DNA of 59,866 nt from Planctomycetota bacterium (GTDB lineage: Bacteria; Planctomycetota; Planctomycetia; Gemmatales; Gemmataceae): positions 1 through 59,866 of the forward strand of contig JAJXWW010000131.1 of assembly GCA_021781415.1 (NCBI GenBank). Reading direction: 5' to 3'. Positions 17,701 to 26,410 of this stretch are shown here, one piece after another; positions within the stretch are counted from its first letter, which is position 1; every line of letters begins with the position of its first letter. A program made the translations under genes and the position numbers. The notes under the pieces were generated by a model. It worked only from the letters and a program-made list of their open reading frames with translations, had not been told where the DNA came from and did no database searches.

Positions 17701-18921
17701 TTGCTTACCGGCCCGCTCGAATCGTGGGCGATTCCAAACGATGCGTCCGCCGCCTCTCGACGATAACTCGCGGGCGGAGAGATATAAAATCACTTCCGTC
17801 TGACCGGCCATGGGTTTGATCGCCGTGCGCAGCGGTACGGACTCGACGACTTGCGGATCGTTTGCTATTTGTCGACTTGTACTCTCGGTAAATCCTTTAC
17901 CCTGCGGCATCATGTAACTGCCGATGCGGACGGTCTTCCACAAGACCGATTGCCAGGCCGCAATCTCTTCGGCGAGGGCGGGCACGTCCTTTTCCGAAGC
18001 CGTGGGCCACCGGGCGCGGATTGCATCCAGGGGATACGACGGCGTTTTGTCCGTCAGCGTCCGCCCTAGAATCCCAAAGTATTTCGGATTCAGCTTCTCC
18101 TTGGAGGCGATGTCCTCCATGCGCACCGTACCGCTCAGCAGCGCCTCGCGGTGACGAACCGCGGCTGCAAGATACGGCTGAAGGCTCCATCGCCCATCGC
18201 TCCCGGCGTAGTCCGCGTAGAAAGAACGAAGTTTGGCGGTACTCTCGTCCGTCCAATCGCGCCTCGTCTTCTTCGGTGCAAAGCGGAAACCATCGGGCAA
18301 GAGAACGACGTGTTCGGCGATGTCCTTGGCCGCGCCGAGATATTTATCGAGTAGTGCAGGAGAAATGTCCGAGAGAGCCTCGGCGGCGTTGGTAAATCCT
18401 TCGCCACCCGCGCCGTCCGCGGGGAACTCGCGAGCCGGCTTCAGATCTACTCCGGTCAGGTCGCGGATTGTGTTGTCGTATTCGCTGTTGCTGAGCCGTC
18501 GCAGAGGAACGTATCCCGAATCGCCGGTGCGCGCACGGGCCTCGGCGTCGAGGAAATCGCGCACCCATGCAATCAGTCGTTTGCGCTCCTCGGTCGTGGG
18601 TTGCGGCTTCTTCTTGGGCGGCATCTCGCCTGCTTCGAGCATTTCGATCGTCTGTTGCCACGGCTTTAGATCTTTCCGAATCGCATCCAGCGAGGCGAAC
18701 CGCTCCAAGTCGAGACTACCCTTCTTGGCTTTCGTCGAATGACAACCCAGGCAATACTTCGCGATCAGAGGCCGAATTTCAGCGGCATATTCGGGATGCG
18801 GTTCCACAGGCGGCTTCGAGGCGTTCCCTTGTCCACCGACAATCAGCGCCAACAGGCCCAATCCGGCCACGATGCAGGAAGTTTTTATCGGCCAGGATAA
18901 TTGCCGGTTCGCGATGCTCAT
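14734..18921 (-). CDS. Giant exported cytochrome: PSCyt1, DUF1587, DUF1595, DUF1592, DUF1588, DUF1585
   Basis: 1395 residues from ATG 18921, preceded by GAAGGGATCCTCG; the open frame extends upstream but would overlap the divergent gene. Signal peptide 1-34, PSCyt1 motif CLGCH (57-61), DUF1587 (PLRRLSNSEYDNTIRDLTG, about 127-190). A long middle region of about 650 residues contains beta-rich, carbohydrate-binding-like sequence (VAVAWKSPMAGSVRIAARI). Then come DUF1595 (RFAGRAYRRPLRESEKADL), DUF1592 (WELATRLSYFLWSSAPD), DUF1588 (GVLGFAGVQARQAGASRTSP) with CATCHVRIDPFGFALENYD, and DUF1585 (LLGYALGRSVALSD). This family usually has 800-1000 residues, so the middle insertion is notable. Confidence 0.92.
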   Translation of the reverse strand: MSIANRQLSWPIKTSCIVAGLGLLALIVGGQGNASKPPVEPHPEYAAEIRPLIAKYCLGCHSTKAKKGSLDLERFASLDAIRKDLKPWQQTIEMLEAGEMPPKKKPQPTTEERKRLIAWVRDFLDAEARARTGDSGYVPLRRLSNSEYDNTIRDLTGVDLKPAREFPADGAGGEGFTNAAEALSDISPALLDKYLGAAKDIAEHVVLLPDGFRFAPKKTRRDWTDESTAKLRSFYADYAGSDGRWSLQPYLAAAVRHREALLSGTVRMEDIASKEKLNPKYFGILGRTLTDKTPSYPLDAIRARWPTASEKDVPALAEEIAAWQSVLWKTVRIGSYMMPQGKGFTESTSRQIANDPQVVESVPLRTAIKPMAGQTEVILYLSARELSSRGGGRIVWNRPRFERAGKQPLLLRDYADFGPAFQIDYPALFAQTSKYLAATREAALDPKLTHKDLATKHGLRAPLLKAWTEVLALRPVTKPNELRIVAATPLELLEEKTTKDDKRPAISGWRKKQTDLPAVVANASNKTEQIPGRVSAHGVAVHPLPNEFVAVAWKSPMAGSVRIAARIAHAHPACGNGVAWRLEHRRAGRATILDEGALDLGKEAKVILKSVKVENRDVLVLIVDARDGNHVCDLTEVSLTLVEDKKPGRVWDLSADVADSIGASNPHADKHGYKDTWSFARGGSKNGIGSGNALLPPNSILDRWRKIATEPGREKEAASLAQQAEAILTGAQRVKEKDPDGILHANLMGREGPLFRGIDIARLAKLQPKGDRFGLAPKRFGTESVDNLGDVTSLTADANSVLEVRLPAALFADRTFAVEGRLNGDGKDRLVQFQVLTAPPKATTRWDGVSPIVASSKEDGYRNLQRGYDAFRQLFPLFLCFPAVVPTDEVVSLKMFHREDEPLSRLFLDADRQSRLDRLWTEHRFISRQAVAENNYLPQFIGFVTQDQPKEMEAYFQSQKPNFQKRADDLLKDEEAAIPKQLDALVRFAGRAYRRPLRESEKADLLALYKTLRGKGAAHLEAFHGLLARVLVSPAFLFRIEQAPAGEKPGFVDDWELATRLSYFLWSSAPDSSLRDLADKGRLRDPKVLEAQVRRMLNDDRLRALAIEFGTQWIHVRGFDQFSEKNEKLFPTFDADLRKAIYEESIRFFQDLFQNDRPATAILDADYTYLNETLAKHYGIPDVVGPQWRRVEGVRKYGRGGVLGFAGVQARQAGASRTSPVLRGNWVVETLLGEKLPRPPANVPRLPEREGEGGRTMRQEVERHTKDAACATCHVRIDPFGFALENYDPIGRFREKDASGLPVDARAKVRDGTEFEGIDGLRAYLLTKKKDVFLRLFCRRLLGYALGRSVALSDTALLDEMVAELERKEGRVSTVVQIIVRSPQFRMIRGTNHQE

Positions 18922-19244
18922 CGAGGATCCCTTCTGAAAAATGGATTTTACCCTACCGCGCCGTCTCCATTCCAGATTTTTATTTGCGGCTTGGTTGAAT
19001 CGTTGGATCGTTTTCACTCTCTGGCAGGCAGGTTCTAGCGTGTGAGCGGAAGTCGAACCGCACCTTGTTGCCGAAGCACAGAGGTGGCAATCGACTCTAT
19101 GGGGATGTAGACTATTGTAGGGTGTCGGTGGAACACCGACTACTTGAATCGCTTGGAAGCAAGTCTCGCTCCACTCAAGTTGGAGCGGTTGCTTCCGTTG
19201 GCATCCCACCGAAGATGAAATCCTGATTCTGCGAAGGAATATCC
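18922..19244. promoter_or_regulatory. Divergent promoter region between two cytochrome operons
   Basis: 323 bases separating the DUF1587-type cytochrome operon (minus) and the second DUF1549/1553 operon (plus). It contains a hairpin at about 19117-19143 (GTCGGTG/CACCGAC around GAA, with a GTAG/CTAC outer pair and a small bulge). A shared control region for the two modules is plausible. No clear -10 or -35 boxes. Confidence 0.45.
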
Positions 19245-21419
19245 ATGTCGTTTCGGAGAACCGTTGGCATTGTCCTTCTATTCGCGCTGGGTCAGTCCTC
19301 ACCCGTGCGTGCCGGAGACGATGCCTTTTTCGAGACGAAAATACGGCCGGTGCTGGCGAACACTTGCCTCCGCTGTCACGGAACCGAGAAAACGTCGGGA
19401 GGTCTGCGGCTGGATTCCCGCCAGGCGCTACTCGACGGCGGCGATTCCGGTCCCGCGCTGATTCCCGGAAAGCCGGAGCGCAGTCTCTTGATTCAGACTC
19501 TCCGACACGAAGGCGATGCCCCTCACATGCCGCCCAAGGAAAAGTTATCGCCACAGATAGTCGCCGACTTCACTACTTGGGTTCGCACAGGGGCGCGCTG
19601 GCCAACCGGAACGACCTCCACTCCAGCCACCGAGGGATCGTCCACCCACTGGGCATTTCAGCCCGTTCGCGCCGTTAAGCCGCCGACCTTCGAGGGACGA
19701 GACGGCAACCCCATCGATGCCTTTCTGCTTGAGAAACAACGTCTGAAGGGGTTGCGGCCAACGGGTCCAGCCGACCGGCGCACGTTGCTCCGCCGGATCA
19801 CCTACGATCTCACGGGACTGCCGCCCTCGCCGCAAGAGACGGACGCTTTCCTCGCCGATGCCTCGCCGAATGCGTTCGTCCGAGTGGTAGATCGCCTGCT
19901 GGCCAGTCCGCACTATGGCGAGCGCTGGGGCCGTCTCTGGCTCGATGTGGTGCGCTATGCCGATACTGCCGGAGAGACGGCCGATTATCCCGTACCCGAT
20001 GCTTGGCGTTATCGCAACTATGTGATCGACGCCTTCAATGCCGACAAGCCCTACGATGAATTTCTCCGCCAGCAAATCGCCGGCGACATTCTCGCCTCGA
20101 AACTGCCCGCCACCGCGTCGCCGCAACGCCGCGCCGAGTCGATTGTAGCCACCGGCTACATCAGCATCGCCCGACGATTCGGTTTCGACCCGCTCAAGGA
20201 TCATAACCTGACCATCGACGACACGCTCGACACACTCGGCAAGAGCGTGTTGGGATTGGCGCTCGGCTGCGCCCGCTGTCACGATCACAAATACGACCCG
20301 ATTCCGACGCGGGACTACTACGCACTGTACGGCATCTTCGATAGCACCCGCTACCCATTCCCCGGCAGCGAGAAAGACAAAAGGCCGCACGAGATGGTTC
20401 CCCTTCAACCTTCGGGCAAGTCGCCGGAGCAGGCCTACGCGGTAGCCGAGGGCAAGCCACACAACGTACGCATTCACAAGCGAGGCGATCCGGATTCTCC
20501 CGGCGTGGAAGTACCGCGTCACTTTTTGCAGCTTTTCGGTGGTCAAGCTGTATCGCCGAGCGCGGGCAGCGGACGCTTGCAACTCGCGGATTGGCTGACC
20601 GATCCTCGCAATCCCCTCACCGCCCGCGTGATGGTCAACCGTATCTGGCAGGGACACTTCGGCGTCGGTCTGGTAAAGACGGCCAACGACTTCGGCACGC
20701 GCGGCGAGCCGCCCACGCATCCCGAACTACTCGATTACCTGGCCGCGCGCTTCATCGAGAGCGGCTGGTCGATCAAGGCGATGCATCGGTCGATCGTGCT
20801 GTCCGAAGCCTATCAGCGGGCCGGCGGCCACGACGATCGGAATGCGGCACTCGATCACGACAACAGTTTGCTGTGGCGTTTCTCGCGCCGGCGTCTGTCG
20901 GCGGAGGAGATCCGCGATGCCATGCTCGCGGTTAGCGGCGATCTCGATGCGACGCCCGGCGGGCCGCATCCGTTTCCCGCCTCCAACACCTGGGGATTCA
21001 CCCAGCACGGACCTTTTCTTGCCGTCTACGAACACAATCGCCGCAGTGTCTACTTGATGACGCAGCGCATCAAGCGCCATCCCTTCCTCGCCTTATTCGA
21101 CGGTGCGGACACAAGTTCCAGCACCGGCGTCCGCTACACGACGACCGTGCCGACACAAGCGCTGTTCTTCCTCAACGATCCGTTCGTTCACGATCGCACC
21201 GCTCACCTGGCCCAGCGCTTGCTGAAAGGGACGGACGATGCCCAGCGTCTGGATCGCGCGGCACGGCTGCTCTATGGCCGGCCGGCGACGGCACGGCAGA
21301 GCGAAACGGCAGAGCGCTTTTTGAGAGCGCGCAGGGCGGAGAAAGCGAATGACGGCGATGCCTGGGCGGCCTGGCTGCGCGTGATGTTGTGCAGTAACGA
21401 ATTCCTTTATGTGGACTGA
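19245..21419 (+). CDS. Exported cytochrome protein: PSCyt1, DUF1549, DUF1553 (second copy)
   Basis: 724 residues, start ATG 19245 behind AAGGAA. Signal peptide to about residue 23 (SSPVRAG), PSCyt1 heme motif CLRCHG (Cys41, Cys44, His45), DUF1549 (PIDAFLLEKQRLKGLRP, YGERWGRLWLDVVRYADTAG), second CxxCH in CARCHDHKYDPIPTRDYY, and DUF1553 (LADWLTDPRNPLTARVMVNR, ending NEFLYVD). It is about 150 residues shorter than the copy at 9281, mostly in the region between the two families. Same arrangement as the first module: it is followed with an 11-base overlap by DUF1501. Confidence 0.92.
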   Translation: MSFRRTVGIVLLFALGQSSPVRAGDDAFFETKIRPVLANTCLRCHGTEKTSGGLRLDSRQALLDGGDSGPALIPGKPERSLLIQTLRHEGDAPHMPPKEKLSPQIVADFTTWVRTGARWPTGTTSTPATEGSSTHWAFQPVRAVKPPTFEGRDGNPIDAFLLEKQRLKGLRPTGPADRRTLLRRITYDLTGLPPSPQETDAFLADASPNAFVRVVDRLLASPHYGERWGRLWLDVVRYADTAGETADYPVPDAWRYRNYVIDAFNADKPYDEFLRQQIAGDILASKLPATASPQRRAESIVATGYISIARRFGFDPLKDHNLTIDDTLDTLGKSVLGLALGCARCHDHKYDPIPTRDYYALYGIFDSTRYPFPGSEKDKRPHEMVPLQPSGKSPEQAYAVAEGKPHNVRIHKRGDPDSPGVEVPRHFLQLFGGQAVSPSAGSGRLQLADWLTDPRNPLTARVMVNRIWQGHFGVGLVKTANDFGTRGEPPTHPELLDYLAARFIESGWSIKAMHRSIVLSEAYQRAGGHDDRNAALDHDNSLLWRFSRRRLSAEEIRDAMLAVSGDLDATPGGPHPFPASNTWGFTQHGPFLAVYEHNRRSVYLMTQRIKRHPFLALFDGADTSSSTGVRYTTTVPTQALFFLNDPFVHDRTAHLAQRLLKGTDDAQRLDRAARLLYGRPATARQSETAERFLRARRAEKANDGDAWAAWLRVMLCSNEFLYVD

Positions 21420-22842
21420 ACCGATGCTTCCTCGATCCGATTGCTCCTGTTCGCGCCGTTCGTTCGTGCGTTCCGCCGTGGCCGGTTCGCTGCTGATGCC
21501 GGCCATTCTCTCCGAGCTGCTCGCCGAGGATACGGCCCGCTCTGCTTCCGATCCACTGGCGTCCAGGCCTTCGCAATTTCCGGCTCGGGCCAAAAGTGTC
21601 ATCTTCCTCTTTATGAGCGGCGGCGTTTCACACGTCGATTCGTTCGATCCCAAGCCAAAGCTGTTCGCCGACCACGGCAAATCCATTAAGCTCGATCATC
21701 CCGAAACGCGCAATCGTCCCGGCTACGAGAAACTGTTTCTCAAACGTCCGCAGTGGGAGTTTCATCGCCACGGCAAATGCGGCACCGAGGTCAGCACGTT
21801 GTTTCCGTACATGGCCGAATGCGTGGACGATCTCGCCGTCCTGCGTTCGTTGCACGCCGACCACTCCAATCATTACAATGCCACGCTGGGCATGCACACC
21901 GGCTCGTTCAATCAAGCCCGGCCCAGTATCGGCTCGTGGGTAAGCTACGGCCTGGGTACTCCCAATCGGAATCTGCCGTCGTTCGTGGTCCTGGCTCCGC
22001 ACATGCCCTATGCCGGCGGACAAGTATGGGCATCCGACTTTTTACCGGGCAGTCATCAGGGTACGCTCGTGCAGCCGGGGGCCGAGCCGATGGCCAACGT
22101 GCGTCCGCGCGTCCCCGTGGCTCAGCAACAGCGCGAGCTGGCCGCGTTGGCCGAGTTGAATCGAGATCACCTCGAACGGCACGACCACGATCCGGATCTC
22201 GTCGCCCGCATTCGCAGCTTCGAGACCGCCTTCGGCATGCAGATGGCCGCCCCGGAAGCGTTCGATCTGTCGAAGGAAAGCGATGCCACTCTGGCCCTGT
22301 ACGGATTGCCGCGCGGCGGCACGAAGGGCTTCGCTTGGCAATGTCTCGTCGCTCGCCGTCTCGTCGAGCGCGGCGTGCGCTTCATCGAGCTGATCGATTC
22401 CGGTTCCTCGAACAATTGGGATGCGCACGGCGACATGATCGGCCAGCATGCACCGCTGGCCAAAAACGTCGATCGGCCGATCGCTGCTCTCTTGAAGGAT
22501 CTGAAACGTCGCGGCCTGCTGGACGAGACGCTGGTGGTGTGGACCTCGGAGTTTGGCCGCACGCCGTTCAACAACAGCGCCGACGCCAAGGGGCGCGAGC
22601 ATCATCCCTGGGCCTTCTCCTCGTGGCTGGCGGGTGGCGGCGTCAAGAGTGGAATCGTCCACGGTTCGACCGATGAATACGGCATCCGCGTCGCCGAGCA
22701 GGGCGTCCACGTCCACGACTTCCACGCCACCATCCTGCACCTGTTGGGAATGGATCACACCCGCTTAACCTACCGCCACGCCGGACGCGATTTCCGCCTC
22801 ACCGACGTCAGCGGCGAAGTCGTCCGCGCGATTCTCGCTTGA
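21409..22842 (+). CDS. DUF1501 family exported protein (second copy)
   Basis: 477 residues from ATG 21409, which overlaps the preceding stop by 11 bases; ATG 21424 (MLPRSD) is an alternative. Tat-like signal: SRRSFVRSAVAGSLLMPAIL. Hallmarks: VIFLFMSGGVSHVDSFDPKP, SNHYNATLGMHTGSFNQARP, TSEFGRTPFNN, WLAGGGVKSG and HDFHATILHLLGMDH. Partner of the adjacent cytochrome. It is clearly paralogous to the protein at 11901, but has a different loop after the first motif. Confidence 0.92.
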   Translation: MWTEPMLPRSDCSCSRRSFVRSAVAGSLLMPAILSELLAEDTARSASDPLASRPSQFPARAKSVIFLFMSGGVSHVDSFDPKPKLFADHGKSIKLDHPETRNRPGYEKLFLKRPQWEFHRHGKCGTEVSTLFPYMAECVDDLAVLRSLHADHSNHYNATLGMHTGSFNQARPSIGSWVSYGLGTPNRNLPSFVVLAPHMPYAGGQVWASDFLPGSHQGTLVQPGAEPMANVRPRVPVAQQQRELAALAELNRDHLERHDHDPDLVARIRSFETAFGMQMAAPEAFDLSKESDATLALYGLPRGGTKGFAWQCLVARRLVERGVRFIELIDSGSSNNWDAHGDMIGQHAPLAKNVDRPIAALLKDLKRRGLLDETLVVWTSEFGRTPFNNSADAKGREHHPWAFSSWLAGGGVKSGIVHGSTDEYGIRVAEQGVHVHDFHATILHLLGMDHTRLTYRHAGRDFRLTDVSGEVVRAILA

Positions 22843-22881
22843 GTCACCGCGGCGCTCGATCCGTGGAGAACGCTGCCTACG

Positions 22882-23358
22882 ATGTTTAAGAGATATTTAA
22901 GATTGGTATTGATCTTGACTATGCTCGCCGGGTGTGGACGAAAACCGCCGTATGTCGGTCGCAGCGTCGCCGAGCTGGAACGAATGCTCGACGACCCCAA
23001 TCCCACCGTGCAAGTCCAAGGCGCACACGGATTGAGTCTCCACGGAGAGGACGCCCGACCGGCGATTCCGGCACTGGCGCGCGCGCTGAAGTCGTCGAAC
23101 GGCTTGCTACGGCAACAGGCGGCGTTAGCTTTGGGCGAGATGGGGGCAGAGCAGACAGCGATTGAGGCGTTGATGGAGGCGCTGCACGATGCGGAATGGA
23201 CGGTTCGGCGACAGGCGGCTGTCTCGTTGGGAAAAATCGGTCCCGCAGCTCGCGCTGCCTTGGCTCCGTTGCAACGCTGCCGCGAGGATGAAAACACGCT
23301 CGTTCGCAAGGCAGCCGAACGAGCGTTGTCGAACATCAAGGGAGATGTCGTGAAATGA
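22882..23358 (+). CDS. HEAT-repeat lipoprotein
   Basis: 158 residues. Lipoprotein signal with LAGC at Cys18 (RLVLILTMLAGCG). The mature part is about four HEAT or PBS-type repeats of some 30-35 residues (VQGAHGLSLHGEDARPAIPA, RQQAALALGEMG, RRQAAVSLGKIG, VRKAAERALSNIK). Such repeats form a helical scaffold for protein binding, here attached to a membrane facing the periplasm. It lies 39 bases after DUF1501 and could be the last gene of that operon. It converges on a second HEAT protein of similar repeat sequence, suggesting local duplication. Confidence 0.8.
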   Translation: MFKRYLRLVLILTMLAGCGRKPPYVGRSVAELERMLDDPNPTVQVQGAHGLSLHGEDARPAIPALARALKSSNGLLRQQAALALGEMGAEQTAIEALMEALHDAEWTVRRQAAVSLGKIGPAARAALAPLQRCREDENTLVRKAAERALSNIKGDVVK

Positions 23359-23388
23359 TCGGCCCTTTAGGGAGCGCGTCACCTCTGC

Positions 23389-24075
23389 TTATTTGTTCTT
23401 CTGAATGTTTCGCAAAGCCATGTTCGCGGCCTGTTTCAGACCGCGCGGCGTCTTGGCTTTCTTCTCCGTTAGGGCGCGCAGGGTCTCGACGGCGGCTTTA
23501 TCGCCGGGCTTCGCAAGTGTACCCAACGCGGTGGCAGCCTCAATCCGCAAGTCTTCGGGAGCGACTTTCTTCTTGTTTTTGCCCGTGTTCTCTTTCACCA
23601 TGTCGGTCAGTGCCGGCACGGCCGCATGCGCCACATTGCCCATTTTCACCAGCGAATCGATGGCCTGGCGGCGCGTGGAGGCATCCTTCTCGTGATCGCC
23701 GAGGACGCCGATGAGCGTTTCCATTCCCGAAGTGCCGACCTTGCCGAGCGAGTGAGCGGCAGCATTCTGCACTTCCTTCCGCGAATCGTTCAGGGCGGCG
23801 GTCAACGCGCGGACGGCGGAACCGGCGTACGGTCCGATCTCGCCGAGCGCCTGAGCCGCGAAACGACGAACGAACGTATCTCGATCTTTTAAGGCGTCGA
23901 TGAGGGCCGGAACCGCCGCCTTGGATTGCGCGCCTCCCTCGCCCAACGATTTGGCCGCGGCGCGCCGAGCATCGTTGTCGCCGTTTTTCAGCTGTTTCAC
24001 TAATTCGTCAACGTCGGCTCCCCGAGCCAACGATGCGCACACGACCACCGCAATCGACCCCAGAACGTGTTTCAT
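23389..24075 (-). CDS. Exported HEAT-repeat protein
   Basis: 228 residues from ATG 24075, preceded by GGAGGGGGAACCACC; the open frame extends upstream but with unlikely composition. Signal peptide to about residue 20 (VVVCASLARGAD). Six or so HEAT repeats follow (ARRAAAKSLGEGG, VRRFAAQALGEIG, VQNAAAHSLGKVG, TRRQAIDSLVKMG, RIEAATALGTLAK). No catalytic motif; probably a protein-binding scaffold. Convergent with the HEAT lipoprotein, whose repeats share the A..LG.(I/V/M)G pattern. Confidence 0.8.
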   Translation of the reverse strand: MKHVLGSIAVVVCASLARGADVDELVKQLKNGDNDARRAAAKSLGEGGAQSKAAVPALIDALKDRDTFVRRFAAQALGEIGPYAGSAVRALTAALNDSRKEVQNAAAHSLGKVGTSGMETLIGVLGDHEKDASTRRQAIDSLVKMGNVAHAAVPALTDMVKENTGKNKKKVAPEDLRIEAATALGTLAKPGDKAAVETLRALTEKKAKTPRGLKQAANMALRNIQKNK

Positions 24076-24218
24076 GGTGGTTCCCCCTCCGCGTTCAGAT
24101 TCGAGTTGATGGAGACACAGGGAAAGCGAAGCGCATTCCCATCGGATAAGCCAGTATAGCACCGCAAACCGACTGCATCTTGGACGGCGCGGAAAGATCA
24201 AAAGTTCCATCCAATCGA

Positions 24219-24956
24219 TCAGCGTTTTTCGTTCCATGCCGGATGGGTGTACTTCGCGTCTACCAACTCTTCAATGCGTTGGCGATCCTGAAGGCTCCAC
24301 TCGGTCGGCGTCAGGATCCAATTCGTTCGATCCCTCAATTGTTGAACGATTGCATCGCCCAACGATTCGGACGACAAGATCGATCCGGTAAGTTCACGAA
24401 TGCCTGGCAAGTGCGGAGTGAGGGGACTGGCGGCGAGAAGGATGCCGCCGTGTTGCAGCAGCGCCCCGCGCTGTTTTCGCTGCGCGCTACCGGCGATCTT
24501 GGCGTCACCGATGCGTAAATCGCCCGGCGTGTGATGGAGAAAACAAAGCACATTGCCGCGCTCTAACTCTTCGTCCCCTCCGCAAGCGCTCGTTTGGATG
24601 CCCAACGATGCAAGCGCGTCGGCCACGATGCCGTGCATGAGACACAACCACGATTCGCCGCGCCTCTGCCAAGGAAAATCAGATGGGAGAGCCAAGGCGT
24701 AGGTCAATTCGTGATGGTGAACCAGCGCCTCGCCCCCCGTCGGTCTTCGCACCCAGGCAAGAGCCTGCAATTCCGGATCGACGCGGCTCGCCACGCTCGG
24801 TTGAAAATACCCCAGACTGAGCGTGGGCTGCGTCCAGCCGTAGAACCGAAACGAGGCGACTCCGCCGATTGCCGATGCCAACAGGGCCTCATCGGCGGCC
24901 ATGTTCCATGCCCCGTCGGCGACTCCATACGGCAATAAACGACAATGAAGAATCAT
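24219..24956 (-). CDS. Lipoate/octanoate-protein ligase family protein
   Basis: 245 residues from ATG 24956, 8 bases after the gcvPB stop. The biotin/lipoate ligase fold is visible: NMAADEALL near the start, FRFYGWTQPTLSLGYFQ, RRPTGGEALVHHHELTYAL (the RRxTGG lipoyl-binding loop) and GDAKIAGSAQRKQRGALLQH with the Lys expected to contact the acyl-AMP. It should attach lipoyl or octanoyl groups to carrier proteins. As last gene of the gcv operon its most likely substrate is GcvH Lys62. It may act as LplA-type ligase or LipM-type transferase; sequence alone does not decide. Confidence 0.8.
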   Translation of the reverse strand: MILHCRLLPYGVADGAWNMAADEALLASAIGGVASFRFYGWTQPTLSLGYFQPSVASRVDPELQALAWVRRPTGGEALVHHHELTYALALPSDFPWQRRGESWLCLMHGIVADALASLGIQTSACGGDEELERGNVLCFLHHTPGDLRIGDAKIAGSAQRKQRGALLQHGGILLAASPLTPHLPGIRELTGSILSSESLGDAIVQQLRDRTNWILTPTEWSLQDRQRIEELVDAKYTHPAWNEKR

Positions 24957-24964
24957 AATATCTT

Positions 24965-26410
24965 CTAATCGGCTCGCCAACGCAAGATCGGTTCTTTGGC
25001 CGCCTTTACTTCGTCGGGCCGACTCAGTGCCAGATCGTGCGGCGCATTGTGGAGGAAGTCGGCGTCTTCGTCGCGGATGCGGATCAGGGCATCGGCGAAG
25101 GCGTCGAGCGTCTCCTTGCTCTCGGTTTCGGTCGGCTCGATCATCATCGCTTCGGGAACCACGAGGGGGAAATAGACGGTTGGAGCGTGGTAGCCGAAAT
25201 CGAGCAGACGCTTGCCGATGTCCATGGCGCTGATTTTGCGCTCGCGCCGCAATGCGCGGGCGCTGGCGACGAATTCGTGCATACAGCGGTCGCCGTGCGG
25301 AACGTCGAAGACGTTCTTCAGACGGCTGAGGAGATAGTTAGCGTTGAGAACGGCATTCTCGCTGACTTCGCGGAGACCGTCCGGTCCCAGGGTGCGTATG
25401 TACAACCAGCCGCGCAGCAAGATGCCGACGTTGCCGAAGAAGCTGCGCACCCGGCCAATGGATTTGGGACGGTCGAAGTCGAGCGCATACCGTTCGCCGG
25501 TTTGTACGACGAGCGGCGTGGGCAAGAAGGGAACGAGTTGCTTTCGCACCGCAATCGGACCCGACCCAGGGCCGCCGCCGCCGTGTGGGCCGGTGAAGGT
25601 CTTATGGACGTTGTAGTGCATCATGTCCGCACCGAAGTCGCCCGGTCGGGTGATGCCGAGAATGGCGTTCATGTTCGCGCCGTCGAGATAGACCAACGCA
25701 CCGCGCTGATGTAGCAAATCGGTGATCGTGGCAATCTGATCGTCGAAGAGGCCGAGTGTGTTCGGATTGGTAATCATGAACACGGCGGCACGGTCGTCGA
25801 GCTTGGAGCGTAAATCGTCGAGATCGACCAATCCTCGCGCGTTGCTTTTGACACTAACTGTGTCAAAACCGGCCAGCGCCGCGCTGGCGGGGTTGGTGCC
25901 GTGCGCGCTATCGGGGATGAGGACGCGCGACCGCTTCTCGCCTTTGTTGCGATAGTAGGCCGCCGCTACCAGCAGCGCCGTGAGTTCGCCTTGTGCCCCT
26001 GCCGCCGGTTGGAGCGATACTCCGTCCAACCCGGCGATTTCGGCCAAGAGATTCTGCATTTCCCAGAGAATCGCCAACATCCCCTGGCACGAATCATCGC
26101 TTTGCAGCGGATGCAGGTCGGCCAAACCGGGATGCGACGCCAAGCGTTCGTGCCGCTTGGGATTGTACTTCATAGTACACGACCCTAGCGGATAGAAATT
26201 GGTGTCGATGGCCATGTTGCGCGTGGATAGATTAACGAAGTGGCGGATCAGGTCGATCTCGCCGACTTCCGGCAACGGCGGCGGTTCCTCGGCCAAGGCC
26301 GAAGCCGGCAGAGTATTCTCCACCGGCACATCGCAAACCGGCAGCCGATGCGCCCGCCGGCCGGGATGGCTCAGTTCAAACAGAAGCTCGGTCGATTGTC
26401 GTTTATCCAC
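24965..26410 (-). CDS. gcvPB: Glycine decarboxylase P-protein subunit 2
   Basis: 481 residues. PLP-binding lysine Lys270 in NVHKTFTGPHGGGGPGSGP; other conserved blocks are FYPLGSCTMKYNPK, QPAAGAQGE, SAHGTNPASAA and MITNPNTLG. With subunit 1 it forms the PLP enzyme that decarboxylates glycine and passes the aminomethyl group to lipoyl-GcvH. The start is a GTG that overlaps the end of gcvPA by 8 bases, typical of the split P-protein of many bacteria. Length is normal for the family. Confidence 0.95.
   Translation of the reverse strand: MDKRQSTELLFELSHPGRRAHRLPVCDVPVENTLPASALAEEPPPLPEVGEIDLIRHFVNLSTRNMAIDTNFYPLGSCTMKYNPKRHERLASHPGLADLHPLQSDDSCQGMLAILWEMQNLLAEIAGLDGVSLQPAAGAQGELTALLVAAAYYRNKGEKRSRVLIPDSAHGTNPASAALAGFDTVSVKSNARGLVDLDDLRSKLDDRAAVFMITNPNTLGLFDDQIATITDLLHQRGALVYLDGANMNAILGITRPGDFGADMMHYNVHKTFTGPHGGGGPGSGPIAVRKQLVPFLPTPLVVQTGERYALDFDRPKSIGRVRSFFGNVGILLRGWLYIRTLGPDGLREVSENAVLNANYLLSRLKNVFDVPHGDRCMHEFVASARALRRERKISAMDIGKRLLDFGYHAPTVYFPLVVPEAMMIEPTETESKETLDAFADALIRIRDEDADFLHNAPHDLALSRPDEVKAAKEPILRWRAD

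Noticed and set aside
18922..19554. Extension of the giant cytochrome frame up to 19554
   Set aside because: The added 211 residues have no family sequence, overlap the divergent gene starting at 19245, and the signal peptide and ribosome site fit the ATG at 18921.
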